This document shows positions 31,662 through 43,136 of a DNA stretch of 64,000 nucleotides, piece after piece (position 1 is the first letter of the stretch; every line of letters starts with the position of its first letter). The DNA lies in the NCBI RefSeq assembly GCF_015645445.1, contig NZ_JADOGI010000008.1, positions 30,785 to 94,784 of the forward strand. The letters run 5' to 3'. A model generated the notes under the pieces. It worked only from the letters and a program-made list of their open reading frames with translations, searched no databases and was not told the origin of the DNA. Source of the DNA: Nonomuraea cypriaca (GTDB lineage: Bacteria > Actinomycetota > Actinomycetes > Streptosporangiales > Streptosporangiaceae). The position numbers were made by a program, and so were the translations under genes.

Positions 31662-33341
31662 CTACCTGACCGGGGCGGGGACGCGTACGGCGAGCAGGGC
31701 GACGTCGTCGTCGTTGTCGTCGGGGCGGGTGCGGTCGAGGAGCAGGTCGCAGAGGGGTTCCAGGGGACGGCCGGCCAGTGCGGCGGCGTTCCCGCACAAC
31801 CGGGACAGCCCCTCGTCGAGGGAGTCGCTGGGGGACTCGATCAGCCCGTCCGTGTAGAGCAGCAGGGTAGAGCGCGGCGGCAGTTCGGTGAAGGCGTCGG
31901 CGCGGTCGCAGGGGAGGCCGGTGCCGAGCAGCAGGCTGTGCCCTTCGTGCAGGAAACGGGTCCGCCCGTCGCTCTCGACCAGGAGCGGGGGCGGATGACC
32001 GGCGTTCGTCCAGCGCAGGTGCCACCGTCCGTCCTCGGCGTGCTCGACCCGGCCGAAGACGACGGTGGCCATCGACGGCTCGACCATGCGTCCCACCGCG
32101 CGATCGAGCCGGTCCACGACCGCGCTCGGAGGCTCAGGCTGCGTCCCTGCGAAGGCGCGCAGCATGTTGCAGACCTGCGCCATGCCGGCCGCGGCGTCGA
32201 GGTCGTGGCCGACCACGTCGCCGATCACCAGGCCGGTGGCCGTGTCGGACAGGACGAAGGCGTCGTACCAGTCGCCGCCGACCTGCGAGGCGCGCGGCGC
32301 GGGCACGTAGCGCGCGGCCATCTCCAGCCCCGGCACGCTCGGCAGCCGCGGCAGCAGGTGGCGCTGCATGGTCTCGGCCACCCGACGCTGCCGCTCGTAC
32401 AGGCGGGCGTTGTCCAGCGCGAGTCCCGCCCGGCGGGCGATGTCCTCGACCAGCAGGAGGTCGGCCGCGGTGAACGCCCCGGCCCGCTCAGAACGGCCCA
32501 GGGTCAGTGCCCCGATCACCTCCCGCAGGCCCCGGATCGGCGCGATGCTCGCGGAGTGCATGCCGGTCACCTCGAAGAGCTTCCGCTGGGCGACCGCGAT
32601 GCCGGAGTCCGGAGGCCCCTGGTAGTTCTCCGGGCCGGCCAGCGTCGCGGTCACCCCGCGCAGCGCCCGCGACAGGGGCATCGGGGACTCCTGCGGCACC
32701 GGCGGCATCGGGCCCTCCAGGTCCTCCCGGTGCACCAGGACGCCGTTCTCGTGGTGCACCACGGCGGTGCGCGACACCTTTCCCCCCTCGGTGAGCAGGT
32801 CCACCACCGCCCAGTCCGCCAGCAGCGGCACCACCAGGCGCACCAGCTGCTGCAGCGCCTCGCCGACGTCCAGGGTCGAGGTGAGCGTGGTGGTCGTCTC
32901 CGCGAGCAGGGTCAGCCGGTCGAGATCGGACATCGCCTCCGCACGGGTCACCACCTCGGTGGTCTCGGACGGCGCGATCTCGTGGAAGATCACCAGCGTG
33001 CCCGTCCTTCCCGTGGCGATCCGGCAGGGAGTGATCATCCAGGAGACCGCCAGCAGAGAGCCGTCCCCGCGTTCGTACCACTCCTGCTCGCCCTGCGCGG
33101 TCCTGCCCGTGAGGTGCGTCTGCCTCATCAGGCACCTGGCCAGCGGCACGCGCTCGCCGAGTTTCCCCCGGTGCAGCAGTTCATGGGCGTCCTGCCCGAT
33201 CAGCTCGGCGGCGGTCCTGCCGAGCAACCGCTCGGCCCGCGGGTTGACGTCGACGATCAGCCCTCGTTCGTCCACCATGTACGTCCCCGCGTCGATCAGG
33301 TCCGGCAACCGGCGGGGCGGCTCACTCCCACCGTCAAACAT
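31662..33341 (-). CDS. PAS-GAF-PP2C (SpoIIE-type) phosphatase
   Basis: A 559-residue protein. It has a PAS sensor at about 12-125 (YMVDERGLIVDVNPRAERLL), a GAF domain at about 150-310, and a PP2C/SpoIIE phosphatase at about 335-555 with QVGGDWYDAF, LVIGDVVGHDLDAAAGM and LLYTDGLIES metal-binding motifs. Such proteins dephosphorylate anti-anti-sigma factors in partner-switch stress signalling, and the PAS/GAF parts sense redox, ligand or light. No anti-sigma or STAS partner is adjacent. It lies 116 nt after the two-component operon, same strand. Confidence 0.92.
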   Translation of the reverse strand: MFDGGSEPPRRLPDLIDAGTYMVDERGLIVDVNPRAERLLGRTAAELIGQDAHELLHRGKLGERVPLARCLMRQTHLTGRTAQGEQEWYERGDGSLLAVSWMITPCRIATGRTGTLVIFHEIAPSETTEVVTRAEAMSDLDRLTLLAETTTTLTSTLDVGEALQQLVRLVVPLLADWAVVDLLTEGGKVSRTAVVHHENGVLVHREDLEGPMPPVPQESPMPLSRALRGVTATLAGPENYQGPPDSGIAVAQRKLFEVTGMHSASIAPIRGLREVIGALTLGRSERAGAFTAADLLLVEDIARRAGLALDNARLYERQRRVAETMQRHLLPRLPSVPGLEMAARYVPAPRASQVGGDWYDAFVLSDTATGLVIGDVVGHDLDAAAGMAQVCNMLRAFAGTQPEPPSAVVDRLDRAVGRMVEPSMATVVFGRVEHAEDGRWHLRWTNAGHPPPLLVESDGRTRFLHEGHSLLLGTGLPCDRADAFTELPPRSTLLLYTDGLIESPSDSLDEGLSRLCGNAAALAGRPLEPLCDLLLDRTRPDDNDDDVALLAVRVPAPVR

Positions 33342-33457
33342 CGCCCGATGTCCCCTCGGCGCCTGGAACCTTCAATGCCCGCTCCCCTCCGTCTCCCGCT
33401 CTGCTCGCTTTACCCAAACGCCGTCCCCTCATCCTCACGGCGCGGATCGCGGGATCA

Positions 33458-34099
33458 TCAGATGAGGCGGCGTTCGAGTGCGACGGCCACGGCGGCGGTG
33501 CGGGAGTCGACGCCGAGTTTGGCGAAGATGTGCTTGAGGTGCGTTTTGACGGTGGTCTCACTGATCAGGAGGGCCCGGGCGACCTCCTTGTTGGCGGCGC
33601 CGCACGCGAGGAGCCTGAGGACCTCCAGCTCGCGGGGGCTCGGAGCGGCCGCGGGAGGACCCCCGGGGGCGGGCATGAGGCGCGCGGCCAACCGGGTGGT
33701 GATCTTGGGGGCGAGGACCCGGCCGCCGGCCGCGGCGGTGCGGACCGCGGCGTGCAACTCCTCGCGCGGGGCGTCCTTGAGCAGGTAGCCGGAGACGCCC
33801 GCGGCCAGAGCGCGGGACACGTCGGCGTCATCGTCGTAGGTGGTCAGGATGATCACGCGGATCTCCGGGTGATCGGCGGCCAGGCGTTCGATGGTGCCGA
33901 CGCCGTCGAGCACCGGCATGCGCAGGTCCATCAGCACCACGCCGGGTCGCGCCGAGCGGGCCAGGGCGAGCGCCTCGCGGCCGTCGGCTGCGGCGGCGAC
34001 CACCGTGATGTCCGGGACGCCGTCGAACATGCCGCGAAGCCCGTCGCGGACCACCGGGTGGTCATCGACGATCATCAGGCGCAGGGGATGGTCAGGCAC
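33458..34099 (-). CDS. NarL/FixJ-family response regulator
   Basis: A 213-residue protein. The receiver domain has IVDDHPVVRDG, phospho-acceptor Asp in VVLMDLRMP and Lys in GYLLKDAP. The C-terminal LuxR-type helix-turn-helix reads LSPRELEVL-like (APSPRELEVLRLLACG) and SETTVKTHLKHIFAKL. Its GTG start overlaps the kinase gene by 25 nt, so the two are a pair. It probably controls the ABC exporter genes at the head of the same operon. Confidence 0.95.
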   Translation of the reverse strand: MPDHPLRLMIVDDHPVVRDGLRGMFDGVPDITVVAAAADGREALALARSARPGVVLMDLRMPVLDGVGTIERLAADHPEIRVIILTTYDDDADVSRALAAGVSGYLLKDAPREELHAAVRTAAAGGRVLAPKITTRLAARLMPAPGGPPAAAPSPRELEVLRLLACGAANKEVARALLISETTVKTHLKHIFAKLGVDSRTAAVAVALERRLI

Positions 34100-35190
34100 A
34101 CCGCGGTCCCTTCTCCCGGCGTCGACTCGACGGTCACGCTACCGCCGGAACGGGCCGCGCGCTCGCCCATCGCCGTCAGGCCGTAGCCGCCGCCGGTGGA
34201 CATGCCGTCGAACCCGACGCCGTCGTCGAGCACGTCCAGCGTGACCTCGTCGTCCATGTAGGAGAGGGTCAGCGCCACGTGCCTGGCCGACGCGTGCCTG
34301 GCCACGTTGGCCAGCGACTCCTGAGCCGCGCGCAGGATCGTGGTCTCCGCCTCGGCGGGGAGCGGGCGGGGCAGGCCGTGGACGGAGACGGTGACCGGGA
34401 CGCCGGTGGCGCCGGACCAGCGGCCGGCCACGGTGCCGAGGGCCCGGTCGAGGCTGTCGCGCTCCAGCGGTTCGGGGCGGAGCGCGTCCACCGAGCGCCG
34501 GGCCTCGTTCAGGCTGTCCCTGGCGAGCCGCTTGGCCAGCGCGATCCGCCGGCGTACGGCCTCCCGGTCGTCGATGCCCTGCTCGGCGGCCTCGAGCTGG
34601 GCGATGATCCCGCTGAACCCCTGGGCCAGCGTGTCGTGGATCTCCCTGGCCAGCCTGGCCCGCTCCTCCAGCACCCCCACCACGTGGCTCTGCTCGCTGT
34701 GCCGGATCAGGTGGCGGACGAACTGGCCGAGGAAGAGCACCAGCGCGCCGCCCGCCACCTGCCCCAGCAGGGACGAGGGCTCGGGGTCGGCGAGCGCCGA
34801 GGACACGCTCGCCGACCCCACCAGGAGCACCGCCCCGGCGTGGCCCCACCAGGCCGGCAGCAGCACGTACGGGATGGGGAACATGCCGAACATCACGATC
34901 TCGTAGACCGAGTCCCTGCCGATGAGCACGAAGAGCAGGGCCACGAGGACCAGGAGGTGCCAGCCCATCGGGTGCGGGCGTTCCATGAGCTCAGGACGGC
35001 GGGCGACGAAGAACCCGTGCCAGGCGGCCATCAGCCCGCTCAGCCCGAGCGTCGTCCACGTGCCGGCCGTCAGGGGCCCGCCTCTGAGCGCGGCGACGCC
35101 GGCCGCGCTCGCCAGGCATGCGTAGAAGAGGAGATGGAACGCCCGGAGCCATCGGGTGTCGCCGGACCCCGCCGCCGGGTCGCCGGTCAT
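34075..35190 (-). CDS. Sensor histidine kinase (HisKA_3 type)
   Basis: A 371-residue kinase. Five or six N-terminal membrane helices form a compact intramembrane sensor. The dimerisation domain has LAREIHDTLAQGFSGIIAQL (phospho-His), and an HATPase domain has AAQESLANVARHA, VLDDGVGFDG and GYGLTAMGERA. It is encoded between an ABC-2 permease and its response regulator, the layout of linearmycin/daunorubicin-type self-protection operons in which the kinase senses a membrane-active compound. Confidence 0.95.
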   Translation of the reverse strand: MTGDPAAGSGDTRWLRAFHLLFYACLASAAGVAALRGGPLTAGTWTTLGLSGLMAAWHGFFVARRPELMERPHPMGWHLLVLVALLFVLIGRDSVYEIVMFGMFPIPYVLLPAWWGHAGAVLLVGSASVSSALADPEPSSLLGQVAGGALVLFLGQFVRHLIRHSEQSHVVGVLEERARLAREIHDTLAQGFSGIIAQLEAAEQGIDDREAVRRRIALAKRLARDSLNEARRSVDALRPEPLERDSLDRALGTVAGRWSGATGVPVTVSVHGLPRPLPAEAETTILRAAQESLANVARHASARHVALTLSYMDDEVTLDVLDDGVGFDGMSTGGGYGLTAMGERAARSGGSVTVESTPGEGTAVCLTIPCA

Positions 35191-35194
35191 CGGG

Positions 35195-35911
35195 TCACTC
35201 CCAGCGGAACAGCGCCGCCGCGACTGCCGTACATGCCGCGATTATCCCCGCCATCAGCAGGAGCGGCAGCAGGGACGGCGTTCCCGACCAGCTCTCGCGC
35301 AGCGCGACGACGGCCGGGGTCAGCGGCAGGTAGTCGCCGAGCCCCCGCATCGCCTCCGGCAGGAACTCGCGCGGCACGGCCGCCCCCGCCAGGAAGATCA
35401 TCGGAAACATGACCATCAGGCCCGCGAGGTGCGCCGTCCGCGCGCGCGGCGCCACCGCCGCGATCAGGAAGCCGACCGAGTAGTTCATCAGCGCGCACAG
35501 CAGGAAGGCCAGCGCCAGCGCGACGGGATGGGCGGGCGGTGGGACGTCGAACACCACCATCCCGGCGCAGACGATGACGGCCGCGCCCGCGATCCCCATC
35601 ACGAGTTGCGCGACCACCTGGCCGGTCAGCAGCGCGAACGGAGAGATCGGCGTGGTCGCCAGGCGGCGCAGCACCTTGCGCTCGCGATAGGTCGCCACGA
35701 TGCCGGGCAATGTGGCGATCCCGCCGATGGCCAGGATCATCCCCATGTAGCCCGCCACGTACGTCTCCATCTTGGGAGCGTCGCCGCGCAGCATCAGCAG
35801 CATCAGCGGGAAGGCCACCATGAAGAAGAGGCTTCCAGGGTCGCGGGCGAGCAGCGTCAGCTCGGCCGTCGACAGGTGGGCGAACGCGCGTGCCGTGCCC
35901 TTGCTCGTCAT
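35195..35911 (-). CDS. ABC-2 type exporter permease
   Basis: A 238-residue membrane protein with six helices (FFMVAFPLMLLMLRG, GMILAIGGIATLPGIVATYR, KVLRRLATTPISPFALLTGQ, FPMIFLAGAAVPREFLP). It shows the R-E-R-K-x-x-R-R-L-x-x-T-P motif of ABC-2 permeases. It overlaps the ATPase gene by 4 nt and lies 4 nt before the kinase. It forms the membrane part of an exporter for a lipid-like or antibiotic substrate. Confidence 0.93.
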   Translation of the reverse strand: MTSKGTARAFAHLSTAELTLLARDPGSLFFMVAFPLMLLMLRGDAPKMETYVAGYMGMILAIGGIATLPGIVATYRERKVLRRLATTPISPFALLTGQVVAQLVMGIAGAAVIVCAGMVVFDVPPPAHPVALALAFLLCALMNYSVGFLIAAVAPRARTAHLAGLMVMFPMIFLAGAAVPREFLPEAMRGLGDYLPLTPAVVALRESWSGTPSLLPLLLMAGIIAACTAVAAALFRWE

Positions 35912-36621
35912 CGGGTCTCTCCTGCCAGTGCGAGGTACGCGTCTTCCAGCGAGGCCGCGCCCGTCTCGGCGATCAGCTCGCGCGGGGTGCCGAGCGCGAC
36001 GATCCGGCCGTGGCCGAAGACGGCCACCCGGTCACACAGCTCCTCGGCCTCGTCCATGAAATGGCTGACCAGCACCACCGTGGTGCCCGCCGCCTTGAGG
36101 TCGCCGAGCAGGGCCCAGGTCTCCCGCCGCGCGACCGGGTCCAGGCCGGTGGTCAGCTCGTCGAGCACGACCAGGCCGGGCCGGCCGACGAGCGCGAGCG
36201 CGAGCTGCAGTCGCTGCTTCTGTCCGCCGGACAGGTCCGCGAACGCCTTGTTCCTGATCGGTGCGAGACTCCACCGGTCCAGCAGGGCCCGCCAGTCATC
36301 CGGTTCGTCATAGAACGCGGAGAACAACCGCATCGCCTCCGCCACTCGCATGCGGGCGGGCAGCTCGCTCTCCTGTAACTGCGCGCCGATCCGCCGCGCG
36401 AGGGCCCGGCGGGACCGTACCGGGTCCAGGCCGAGCACGCTGATCGTGCCCGAGTCCGCGCGGCGCAGCCCGATCAGGCACTCCACGGTCGTGGTCTTCC
36501 CCGCGCCGTTGTGGCCGAGGATTCCGAACGTCTCCCCGGCGGCCACCGTGAACGACACCCCGTCCACCGCTCGTGTGCCGCCGTAGCTCTTCTGGAGGTC
36601 TGTGACCTCGATCGCCGTCAT
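35908..36621 (-). CDS. ABC exporter ATP-binding protein
   Basis: A 237-residue nucleotide-binding subunit. It has Walker A GHNGAGKTT, signature LSGGQKQRL, Walker B LVVLDELTTGLDP and switch His in LVSHFMDEAEE, typical of DrrA/CcmA-type exporters. It is the first gene of a four-gene operon: ATPase, permease, kinase, response regulator. It is divergent from the sigma-factor gene across 161 nt. Confidence 0.95.
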   Translation of the reverse strand: MTAIEVTDLQKSYGGTRAVDGVSFTVAAGETFGILGHNGAGKTTTVECLIGLRRADSGTISVLGLDPVRSRRALARRIGAQLQESELPARMRVAEAMRLFSAFYDEPDDWRALLDRWSLAPIRNKAFADLSGGQKQRLQLALALVGRPGLVVLDELTTGLDPVARRETWALLGDLKAAGTTVVLVSHFMDEAEELCDRVAVFGHGRIVALGTPRELIAETGAASLEDAYLALAGETR

Positions 36622-36782
36622 GGGACGAGCATGTCCGGCGGCCAGAACCCCGGGTATCGCCCGTACGGGCGCGGCCCATCCCTCCTTTGGAGGATGCCTT
36701 CGGAGGATCGGGGCGGTCGAAGCCTGACGGTCGCAGGGCTGGGTAGGCGATCTGGAGTCCCAAGGTCGAGGGGGTGACCGTG

Positions 36783-37703
36783 ATGGGCAGATCCGAACCG
36801 TATGAGCCTTACGACGAGCCGGACCTGCTGGGACAGTATCTCGCCCAGATCGGCAGGACGCCGCTGCTGACGGCCGGGGAGGAGGTGGAGCTCGCCAAGC
36901 GCATCGAAGCAGGCGTGTACGCCAGGCACCGGCTCGACGAGGGCCACGGGGACGGGGAACTGGCGGCGATCGCGGCGGACGGCGAGCTTGCCAAGGACCA
37001 CATGCTGCGGGCGAACCTGCGCCTCGTCGTGTCCACCGCCAGGAAGTACTACCGCCGCGGCTGGCCGCTGCTGGACCTCATCCAGGAGGGCAATCTCGGG
37101 CTGATCCACGCGGTGGAGAAGTTCGACTACACCAGGGGCTACAAGTTCTCCACCTACGCCACGTGGTGGATCAGGCAGTCCATCGACCGTGGCCTGGCCG
37201 ACAAGAGCAGGGCCGTCCGCCTGCCCGTGCACGTCGCCGACCAGGTGGCCAAGGTCAACCGGCTGGAACGCGAGCTGGAGACCCTGCTGGGGCGGGAGCC
37301 GGCCGACGAGGAGGTCGCGCGGGCGGCCGACGTGACCGTGGAGCGGCTCGCCCACCTGCGCAAGGTGAGCCGTGACGTGGTCAGCCTGGACACTCCGTTG
37401 GGAGACGACGCCGAGACCCGGTTCGGCGACCTGCTCGCCGACGAGACCATTCCCGCCTCGGAGGTGATGGAGCACCGGGCGCTCGCCGAGGAGTTGCGCG
37501 AGGTGGTCGATCGGCTGCCGGAGCGTGAGGCCGTCATCATCACGCTGCGGTACGGGCTGAGCGACGGGAAGACGCACACGTACCAGGAGATCGGCGACAT
37601 GCTCGGGCTGACCCGCGAGCGGATACGCCAGCTGGAGCGGCGGGCCCTGGGCGCGCTGCGCCGTCCCGAGCGGGCGCGGCCACTGCAGGTCTGGGCCGGT
37701 TGA
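36783..37703 (+). CDS. RpoD-like (group 2) sigma factor
   Basis: A 306-residue sigma-70 protein. Region 1.2 is [19 protein letters not shown]. Region 2 has [38 protein letters not shown] and [16 protein letters not shown]. Region 3 follows, then region 4 [20 protein letters not shown]. The long acidic region 1.1 of the essential HrdB is absent, so it is a non-essential HrdB-like/SigB-like factor. ATG at 36783 is 8-9 nt after GAGGGG; GTG at 36774 is too close to it. Its target promoters should resemble TTGACA/TAnnnT. Confidence 0.92.
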   Translation: MGRSEPYEPYDEPDLLGQYLAQIGRTPLLTAGEEVELAKRIEAGVYARHRLDEGHGDGELAAIAADGELAKDHMLRANLRLVVSTARKYYRRGWPLLDLIQEGNLGLIHAVEKFDYTRGYKFSTYATWWIRQSIDRGLADKSRAVRLPVHVADQVAKVNRLERELETLLGREPADEEVARAADVTVERLAHLRKVSRDVVSLDTPLGDDAETRFGDLLADETIPASEVMEHRALAEELREVVDRLPEREAVIITLRYGLSDGKTHTYQEIGDMLGLTRERIRQLERRALGALRRPERARPLQVWAG

Positions 37704-37735
37704 TCAGGTCCGCTCCCGGTTGATCAGGTCTGCTC
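37696..37735. repeat. 20-bp tandem duplication at convergent gene ends
   Basis: CCGGTTGATCAGGTCCGCTC (37696-37715) is repeated at 37716-37735 with one change. The first copy supplies the sigma-factor stop and the second the cytochrome b stop, so the duplication spans both 3' ends. Confidence 0.85.
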
Positions 37736-39355
37736 GGGGCCGTCCGTCCTGACGGCCGGGTGCTCCTCGTGCTCCTGGTCGGCGTGCTCCTCGTGCTCGG
37801 TGCGGAGGGGGATCTTCTCGCCGCCGTACGCACGGCTCATCCTGACCCTGAGGCGGCCCAGGGGGCCGCGGGCGGCCTTGGGCGGCACGCCCTCACGGCC
37901 GTCCGCGGTCAGCATGGGAACGGCGGACTTGCCCCGCACGTGGGCGTCGATGTCCTCCGCGGGCGGCGCGTGGACCTCGATGAACTCTCCGTACGGCAGG
38001 CGCTTGACGATGCCGGACTCCACTCCGTGGCCGACGACGGAGGCGTCCGACCGCTGCAGGCCCAGGCACATCCGGTAGGTGATCAGGTAGGCCAGCGCCG
38101 GGCCCAGGAAGATCAGCACCCGGCCGCCGATCGTCGTCCAGGTGAGGCTGATGTGGAAGTTGGACGAGATGACGTCGTTGGCGCCGAGCAGCCACAGAGT
38201 CCCGTAGAACGTGATGGCCGCCATGCCGATCGAGGTGCGGTGCGGGTGGTTGCGCGGGCGCTCGACGATGTGGTGCTCGCGCCGGTCGCCGGTGACCCAT
38301 CGTTCCAGGAACGGAAAGAGCGCCAGGCCGGTGATGATCAGCCCGAGTGGCACCAGCGCCGGTATCAGCACGCTCAGCGGCAGCGTGAACCCCAGGAAGT
38401 TGATCTCCCACGCGGTCATGAGGCGCAGCGCGCCCTCCAGGAAGCCCATGTACCAGTCCGGCTGGGATCCGGCGGAGATGTCCGACGGCGTGTACGGCCC
38501 GAACAACCAGATGGGGTTGATCTGCACGAAGGTCGCCAGACCCGCCAGAACAGCGGCCGTGAACAGCATGTACGCCCCCGACTTGGCCATGAAGGCGGGC
38601 AGCAGCGGCGCCCCGACGACGTTTCGCTCGGTCCGCCCCTTGCCCGGCATCTGCGTGTGCTTCTGCACCCACATGAGGACCAGATGGGCGGTGACGAGCG
38701 CGACAAGAATGCCGGGGATGAGCAGGATGTGCAACGCGTAGAAGCGCGGGATCACGATCCTGCCGGGATACTCCCCGCCGAAGAGGAAGAACGACAGGTA
38801 CGTGCCGACCACCGGGATCGACAGGAACACGCCCTGCGTGATCCGCAACCCGGCCCCCGACAGCAGGTCATCGGGCAGGGAGTAGCCGGTGAGCCCCTCG
38901 AACAGGGCCAGCGTGAACAGCCCGATGCCGATCAGCCAGTTCAGCTCACGGGGTTTGCGGTAGGCGCCGGTGAAGAACACCCGCAGCATGTGGGCCGTCA
39001 GACCGGCGACGAACAGCAGGGCCGCCCAGTGGTGGATCTGCCTGATCAGCAGCCCGCCCCGCACCTCGAAAGTGATCTCCAGCGTCGACGCGTACGCCGC
39101 GGACATCCCCACGCCCTTGAGCGGCGCGTAGGGGCCGTCGTAATAGACGTGCTCCATGCTCGGGTTGAACCAGAAGGTCAGGAACGTTCCAGTCAGCAGC
39201 AGAATGATGAACGCGTAAAGCGCGATCTCCCCCAGCAGGAACGACCAATGGTCCGGGAATATCTTGCGCAAATTGCGCTTGAGAAAATTCGCCCCACCCA
39301 GGCGGTCGTCAAGATATCTGCTTGGCCCGGCGATGAATTCCGGCGGTGTGGTCAT
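37724..39355 (-). CDS. qcrB: Cytochrome bc1 complex cytochrome b subunit (unlinked paralogue)
   Basis: A 543-residue actinobacterial QcrB. It has the heme-ligand histidine pairs in RQIHHWAALLFVAGLTAHML and YALHILLIPGILVALVTAHL, the Qo-region PDWYMGFLEGALRL (variant of PEWY), and a C-terminal polar extension rich in Glu/His. Actinobacterial QcrB is normally encoded with qcrC, qcrA and ctaC/E; none is here, so this is probably a second copy. ATG at 39355 follows GGGAGG at 6 nt; ATG at 39370 is the alternative. It would receive electrons from menaquinol if assembled. Confidence 0.92.
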   Translation of the reverse strand: MTTPPEFIAGPSRYLDDRLGGANFLKRNLRKIFPDHWSFLLGEIALYAFIILLLTGTFLTFWFNPSMEHVYYDGPYAPLKGVGMSAAYASTLEITFEVRGGLLIRQIHHWAALLFVAGLTAHMLRVFFTGAYRKPRELNWLIGIGLFTLALFEGLTGYSLPDDLLSGAGLRITQGVFLSIPVVGTYLSFFLFGGEYPGRIVIPRFYALHILLIPGILVALVTAHLVLMWVQKHTQMPGKGRTERNVVGAPLLPAFMAKSGAYMLFTAAVLAGLATFVQINPIWLFGPYTPSDISAGSQPDWYMGFLEGALRLMTAWEINFLGFTLPLSVLIPALVPLGLIITGLALFPFLERWVTGDRREHHIVERPRNHPHRTSIGMAAITFYGTLWLLGANDVISSNFHISLTWTTIGGRVLIFLGPALAYLITYRMCLGLQRSDASVVGHGVESGIVKRLPYGEFIEVHAPPAEDIDAHVRGKSAVPMLTADGREGVPPKAARGPLGRLRVRMSRAYGGEKIPLRTEHEEHADQEHEEHPAVRTDGPEQT

Positions 39356-39445
39356 TCGTGGCCTCCCCATGGCCGATGGCTCCAGCGCCTAGGGCACGGG
39401 CAAGGAAACAAATTCCCGGGACGGCTCGGGATATGCATGTGACGA

Positions 39446-41308
<1,863 letters not shown>

Positions 41309-41376
41309 CGACGGCCTCCTTCCTCACAGGGCATGTCACTCGGATGTTCTGTGACCTGCGCGTATGAAAGGAACTT

Positions 41377-41409
41377 CGTTAAAACTGTACCGCACCCCTT
41401 GCCAAGGGG
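41377..41409 (-). promoter_or_regulatory. Candidate dnaK promoter with overlapping inverted repeat
   Basis: On the minus strand TTGGCA (41405-41400), 17 bases, TTAACG (41382-41377). The -35 lies inside the inverted repeat CCCCTT-GCC-AAGGGG (41395-41409), which could be an operator. It is unlike the HAIR site (CTTGAGT-N7-ACTCAAG) used by HspR. Confidence 0.4.
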
Positions 41410-41543
41410 CCCGAACTGCGCTAGCGGCCCGCGTCGGACACCGAGTGGAAACAGCCAGGAAACCACCGCCGGTCTAGACAGGTGGCCAGAGGGCGTCCGA
41501 GCCCGACGCGAACGCGCCCTCCCGGACGGAAAGGACCCTTCTT

Positions 41544-42659
41544 GTGAAGAGCGCGAAAGTAGCCGGCCTGGCGTGCGCGGTGCTGATGCTGGGCCTCGCG
41601 ACCCCCACCGCGGCCGCCGCCGACCGCCCCGGACTGGGGGACGTACAGCGGGCGCTGTCAGAGCTGGCCGCGAGTCCCGAGGTGGTGGGCGCGATCGGCG
41701 CCGTCTACGTCGACGGCGAACAGGCCGGCCAGGGCTCGGCGGGCTCCCGCCTGCTGGACGGCAAGGGCGGCAGGATCCCGGCCGACGCCCGCTTCCGGGT
41801 CGGCTCCCAGACCAAGTCCATGACCCAGGTCGTCCTCATGCAGCTGGTCGGTGAGGGCAGGCTCGCCCTGGACGACAAGCTCAGCGACCTGCTGCCCGCG
41901 GTGGTCGAGAAGGACCTGGTGGAGCGGGCCGACGAGATCACCGTGGAGCAGCTGGTCCACCACACCTCGGGCATCCCCAACTGGTACACCCCCGAGCTGG
42001 TCGACGGCTTCGACTTCACCACCAACTACTCGCCGACGGACCTGATCGCCAAGTCACGTACCGTGCCGCGCTCCCAGGAGCCCGGCGAGAAGTTCTCCTA
42101 CTCCAACACCAACTACTACCTGCTCGGGCTGATCATCGAGGATCTCACAGGGGAGACGGTGTCCGCCGAGTTCGAGCGGCGGATCTTCGGCCCACTCGGA
42201 CTTGACGACACGTACCTGCCGGTCAGGTTCCCCGGAGGGATCAAGGGCCCGCACGGCCACGGCTACTTCCCCGACGAGAACGGCGAACTCGTGGACGTCG
42301 ACCGCCTCAACATGAGCTACGGCTACGCCGCAGGAGGAGTGATCTCGACCGCGGACGACCTGGCCGCCTACCACCACGCGCTGGCCGGCGAAGAGCTGCT
42401 GTCGAAGGAGCTGAAGGACGCGCTGAACGCCGGCCGGGTGCCTGGCGATCCCGGCCAGGAGCCCTCCGACCCGCGCGCGTGCGGCACGTACGGGCTGATG
42501 AAGGGCAGCTCGTACGGCTTCAACGCCGTCACCTACAAGTCGCAGGACGCCGGCGTGCAGTTCGTCGTGTCCACCACGCTCGCCACCTCCAACCAGGACC
42601 CCGCTCTCAACCAGCTGATCAAGAAGGCGGCGGAGGCCGTCCTCTGCCCGGACGAGTAG
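41544..42659 (+). CDS. Secreted serine hydrolase, class C beta-lactamase/D,D-peptidase type
   Basis: A 371-residue protein with a signal peptide (AGLACAVLMLGLATPTAAAA). The penicillin-recognising fold shows the S-x-x-K motif SQTK (in VGSQTKSMTQVVL), Y-x-N as YSN (in FSYSNTNYYLLG) and H-x-G as HGHGY. It has 371 residues, as in Streptomyces R61-type D-alanyl-D-alanine carboxypeptidases and esterase-like relatives. It probably acts on peptidoglycan stems or related amides outside the cell. GTG at 41544 follows AAAGGA. Confidence 0.92.
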   Translation: MKSAKVAGLACAVLMLGLATPTAAAADRPGLGDVQRALSELAASPEVVGAIGAVYVDGEQAGQGSAGSRLLDGKGGRIPADARFRVGSQTKSMTQVVLMQLVGEGRLALDDKLSDLLPAVVEKDLVERADEITVEQLVHHTSGIPNWYTPELVDGFDFTTNYSPTDLIAKSRTVPRSQEPGEKFSYSNTNYYLLGLIIEDLTGETVSAEFERRIFGPLGLDDTYLPVRFPGGIKGPHGHGYFPDENGELVDVDRLNMSYGYAAGGVISTADDLAAYHHALAGEELLSKELKDALNAGRVPGDPGQEPSDPRACGTYGLMKGSSYGFNAVTYKSQDAGVQFVVSTTLATSNQDPALNQLIKKAAEAVLCPDE

Positions 42660-42698
42660 CCCACCGCCATCACCCTTACCGGGCGGCCGCGACGCCGA

Positions 42699-43136
42699 CT
42701 ATCGCCTGAGTGGTGTGGTCGCTTGGGGACGCGCGTGCGACCGCCCCACGAGGACGGGGACGCGGCGGGCATCCGCGCGTGCCCGCATCAGCCGCCGCAG
42801 CCGGCGCCGCCTGCGACCCGCGTGCAGCGCCTGCCCGCCGGCCCAGCTCATGACTGCCACGACGGTGAACGCGGCGAGCCGTACGAGGTCGTCGTGACCG
42901 AATGCCAACTCCCCGCCGCCATGCACCAGGAAGCCCGTCGCGAAGCACCACGCCATCACCCCCGTCGCCAGCGCGGCCGGGAGCCGTCTCGCCCAGACGC
43001 CGAACAAGCCGACCGCCACCGCCATCACGACGACACGGGCCGTCCTCTCGGGGAAGGCCAGAGCGGCCACGGCGCACCCGCCGAGTACGGCGCCGAATCC
43101 GGCCGGAATCAGCCCCGCCATCGAATGCCCGCGCAT
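42699..43136 (-). CDS. Small four-helix membrane protein, unknown function
   Basis: 145 residues with four hydrophobic helices (IPAGFGAVLGGCAVAALAF, VVVMAVAVGLFGVWA, ALATGVMAWCFATGFLV, LVRLAAFTVVAVMSWAGG). A conserved-looking H-G-G-G-E-L-A-F-G-H-D-D loop precedes the last helix and a basic tail follows it. I do not recognise the family beyond uncharacterised actinobacterial membrane proteins. The ATG at 43136 has AAAGGA 8 nt upstream and a CCATTCC/GGAATGG inverted repeat at 43140-43162. Confidence 0.7.
   Translation of the reverse strand: MRGHSMAGLIPAGFGAVLGGCAVAALAFPERTARVVVMAVAVGLFGVWARRLPAALATGVMAWCFATGFLVHGGGELAFGHDDLVRLAAFTVVAVMSWAGGQALHAGRRRRRLRRLMRARADARRVPVLVGRSHARPQATTPLRR

Noticed and set aside
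33342..33457. Stress-sigma (SigB/SigF-type) promoter before the PAS-GAF phosphatase (GGGTAA)
   Set aside because: The -10-like GGGTAA has no GTTT-type -35 at the right distance, so the call cannot be supported.
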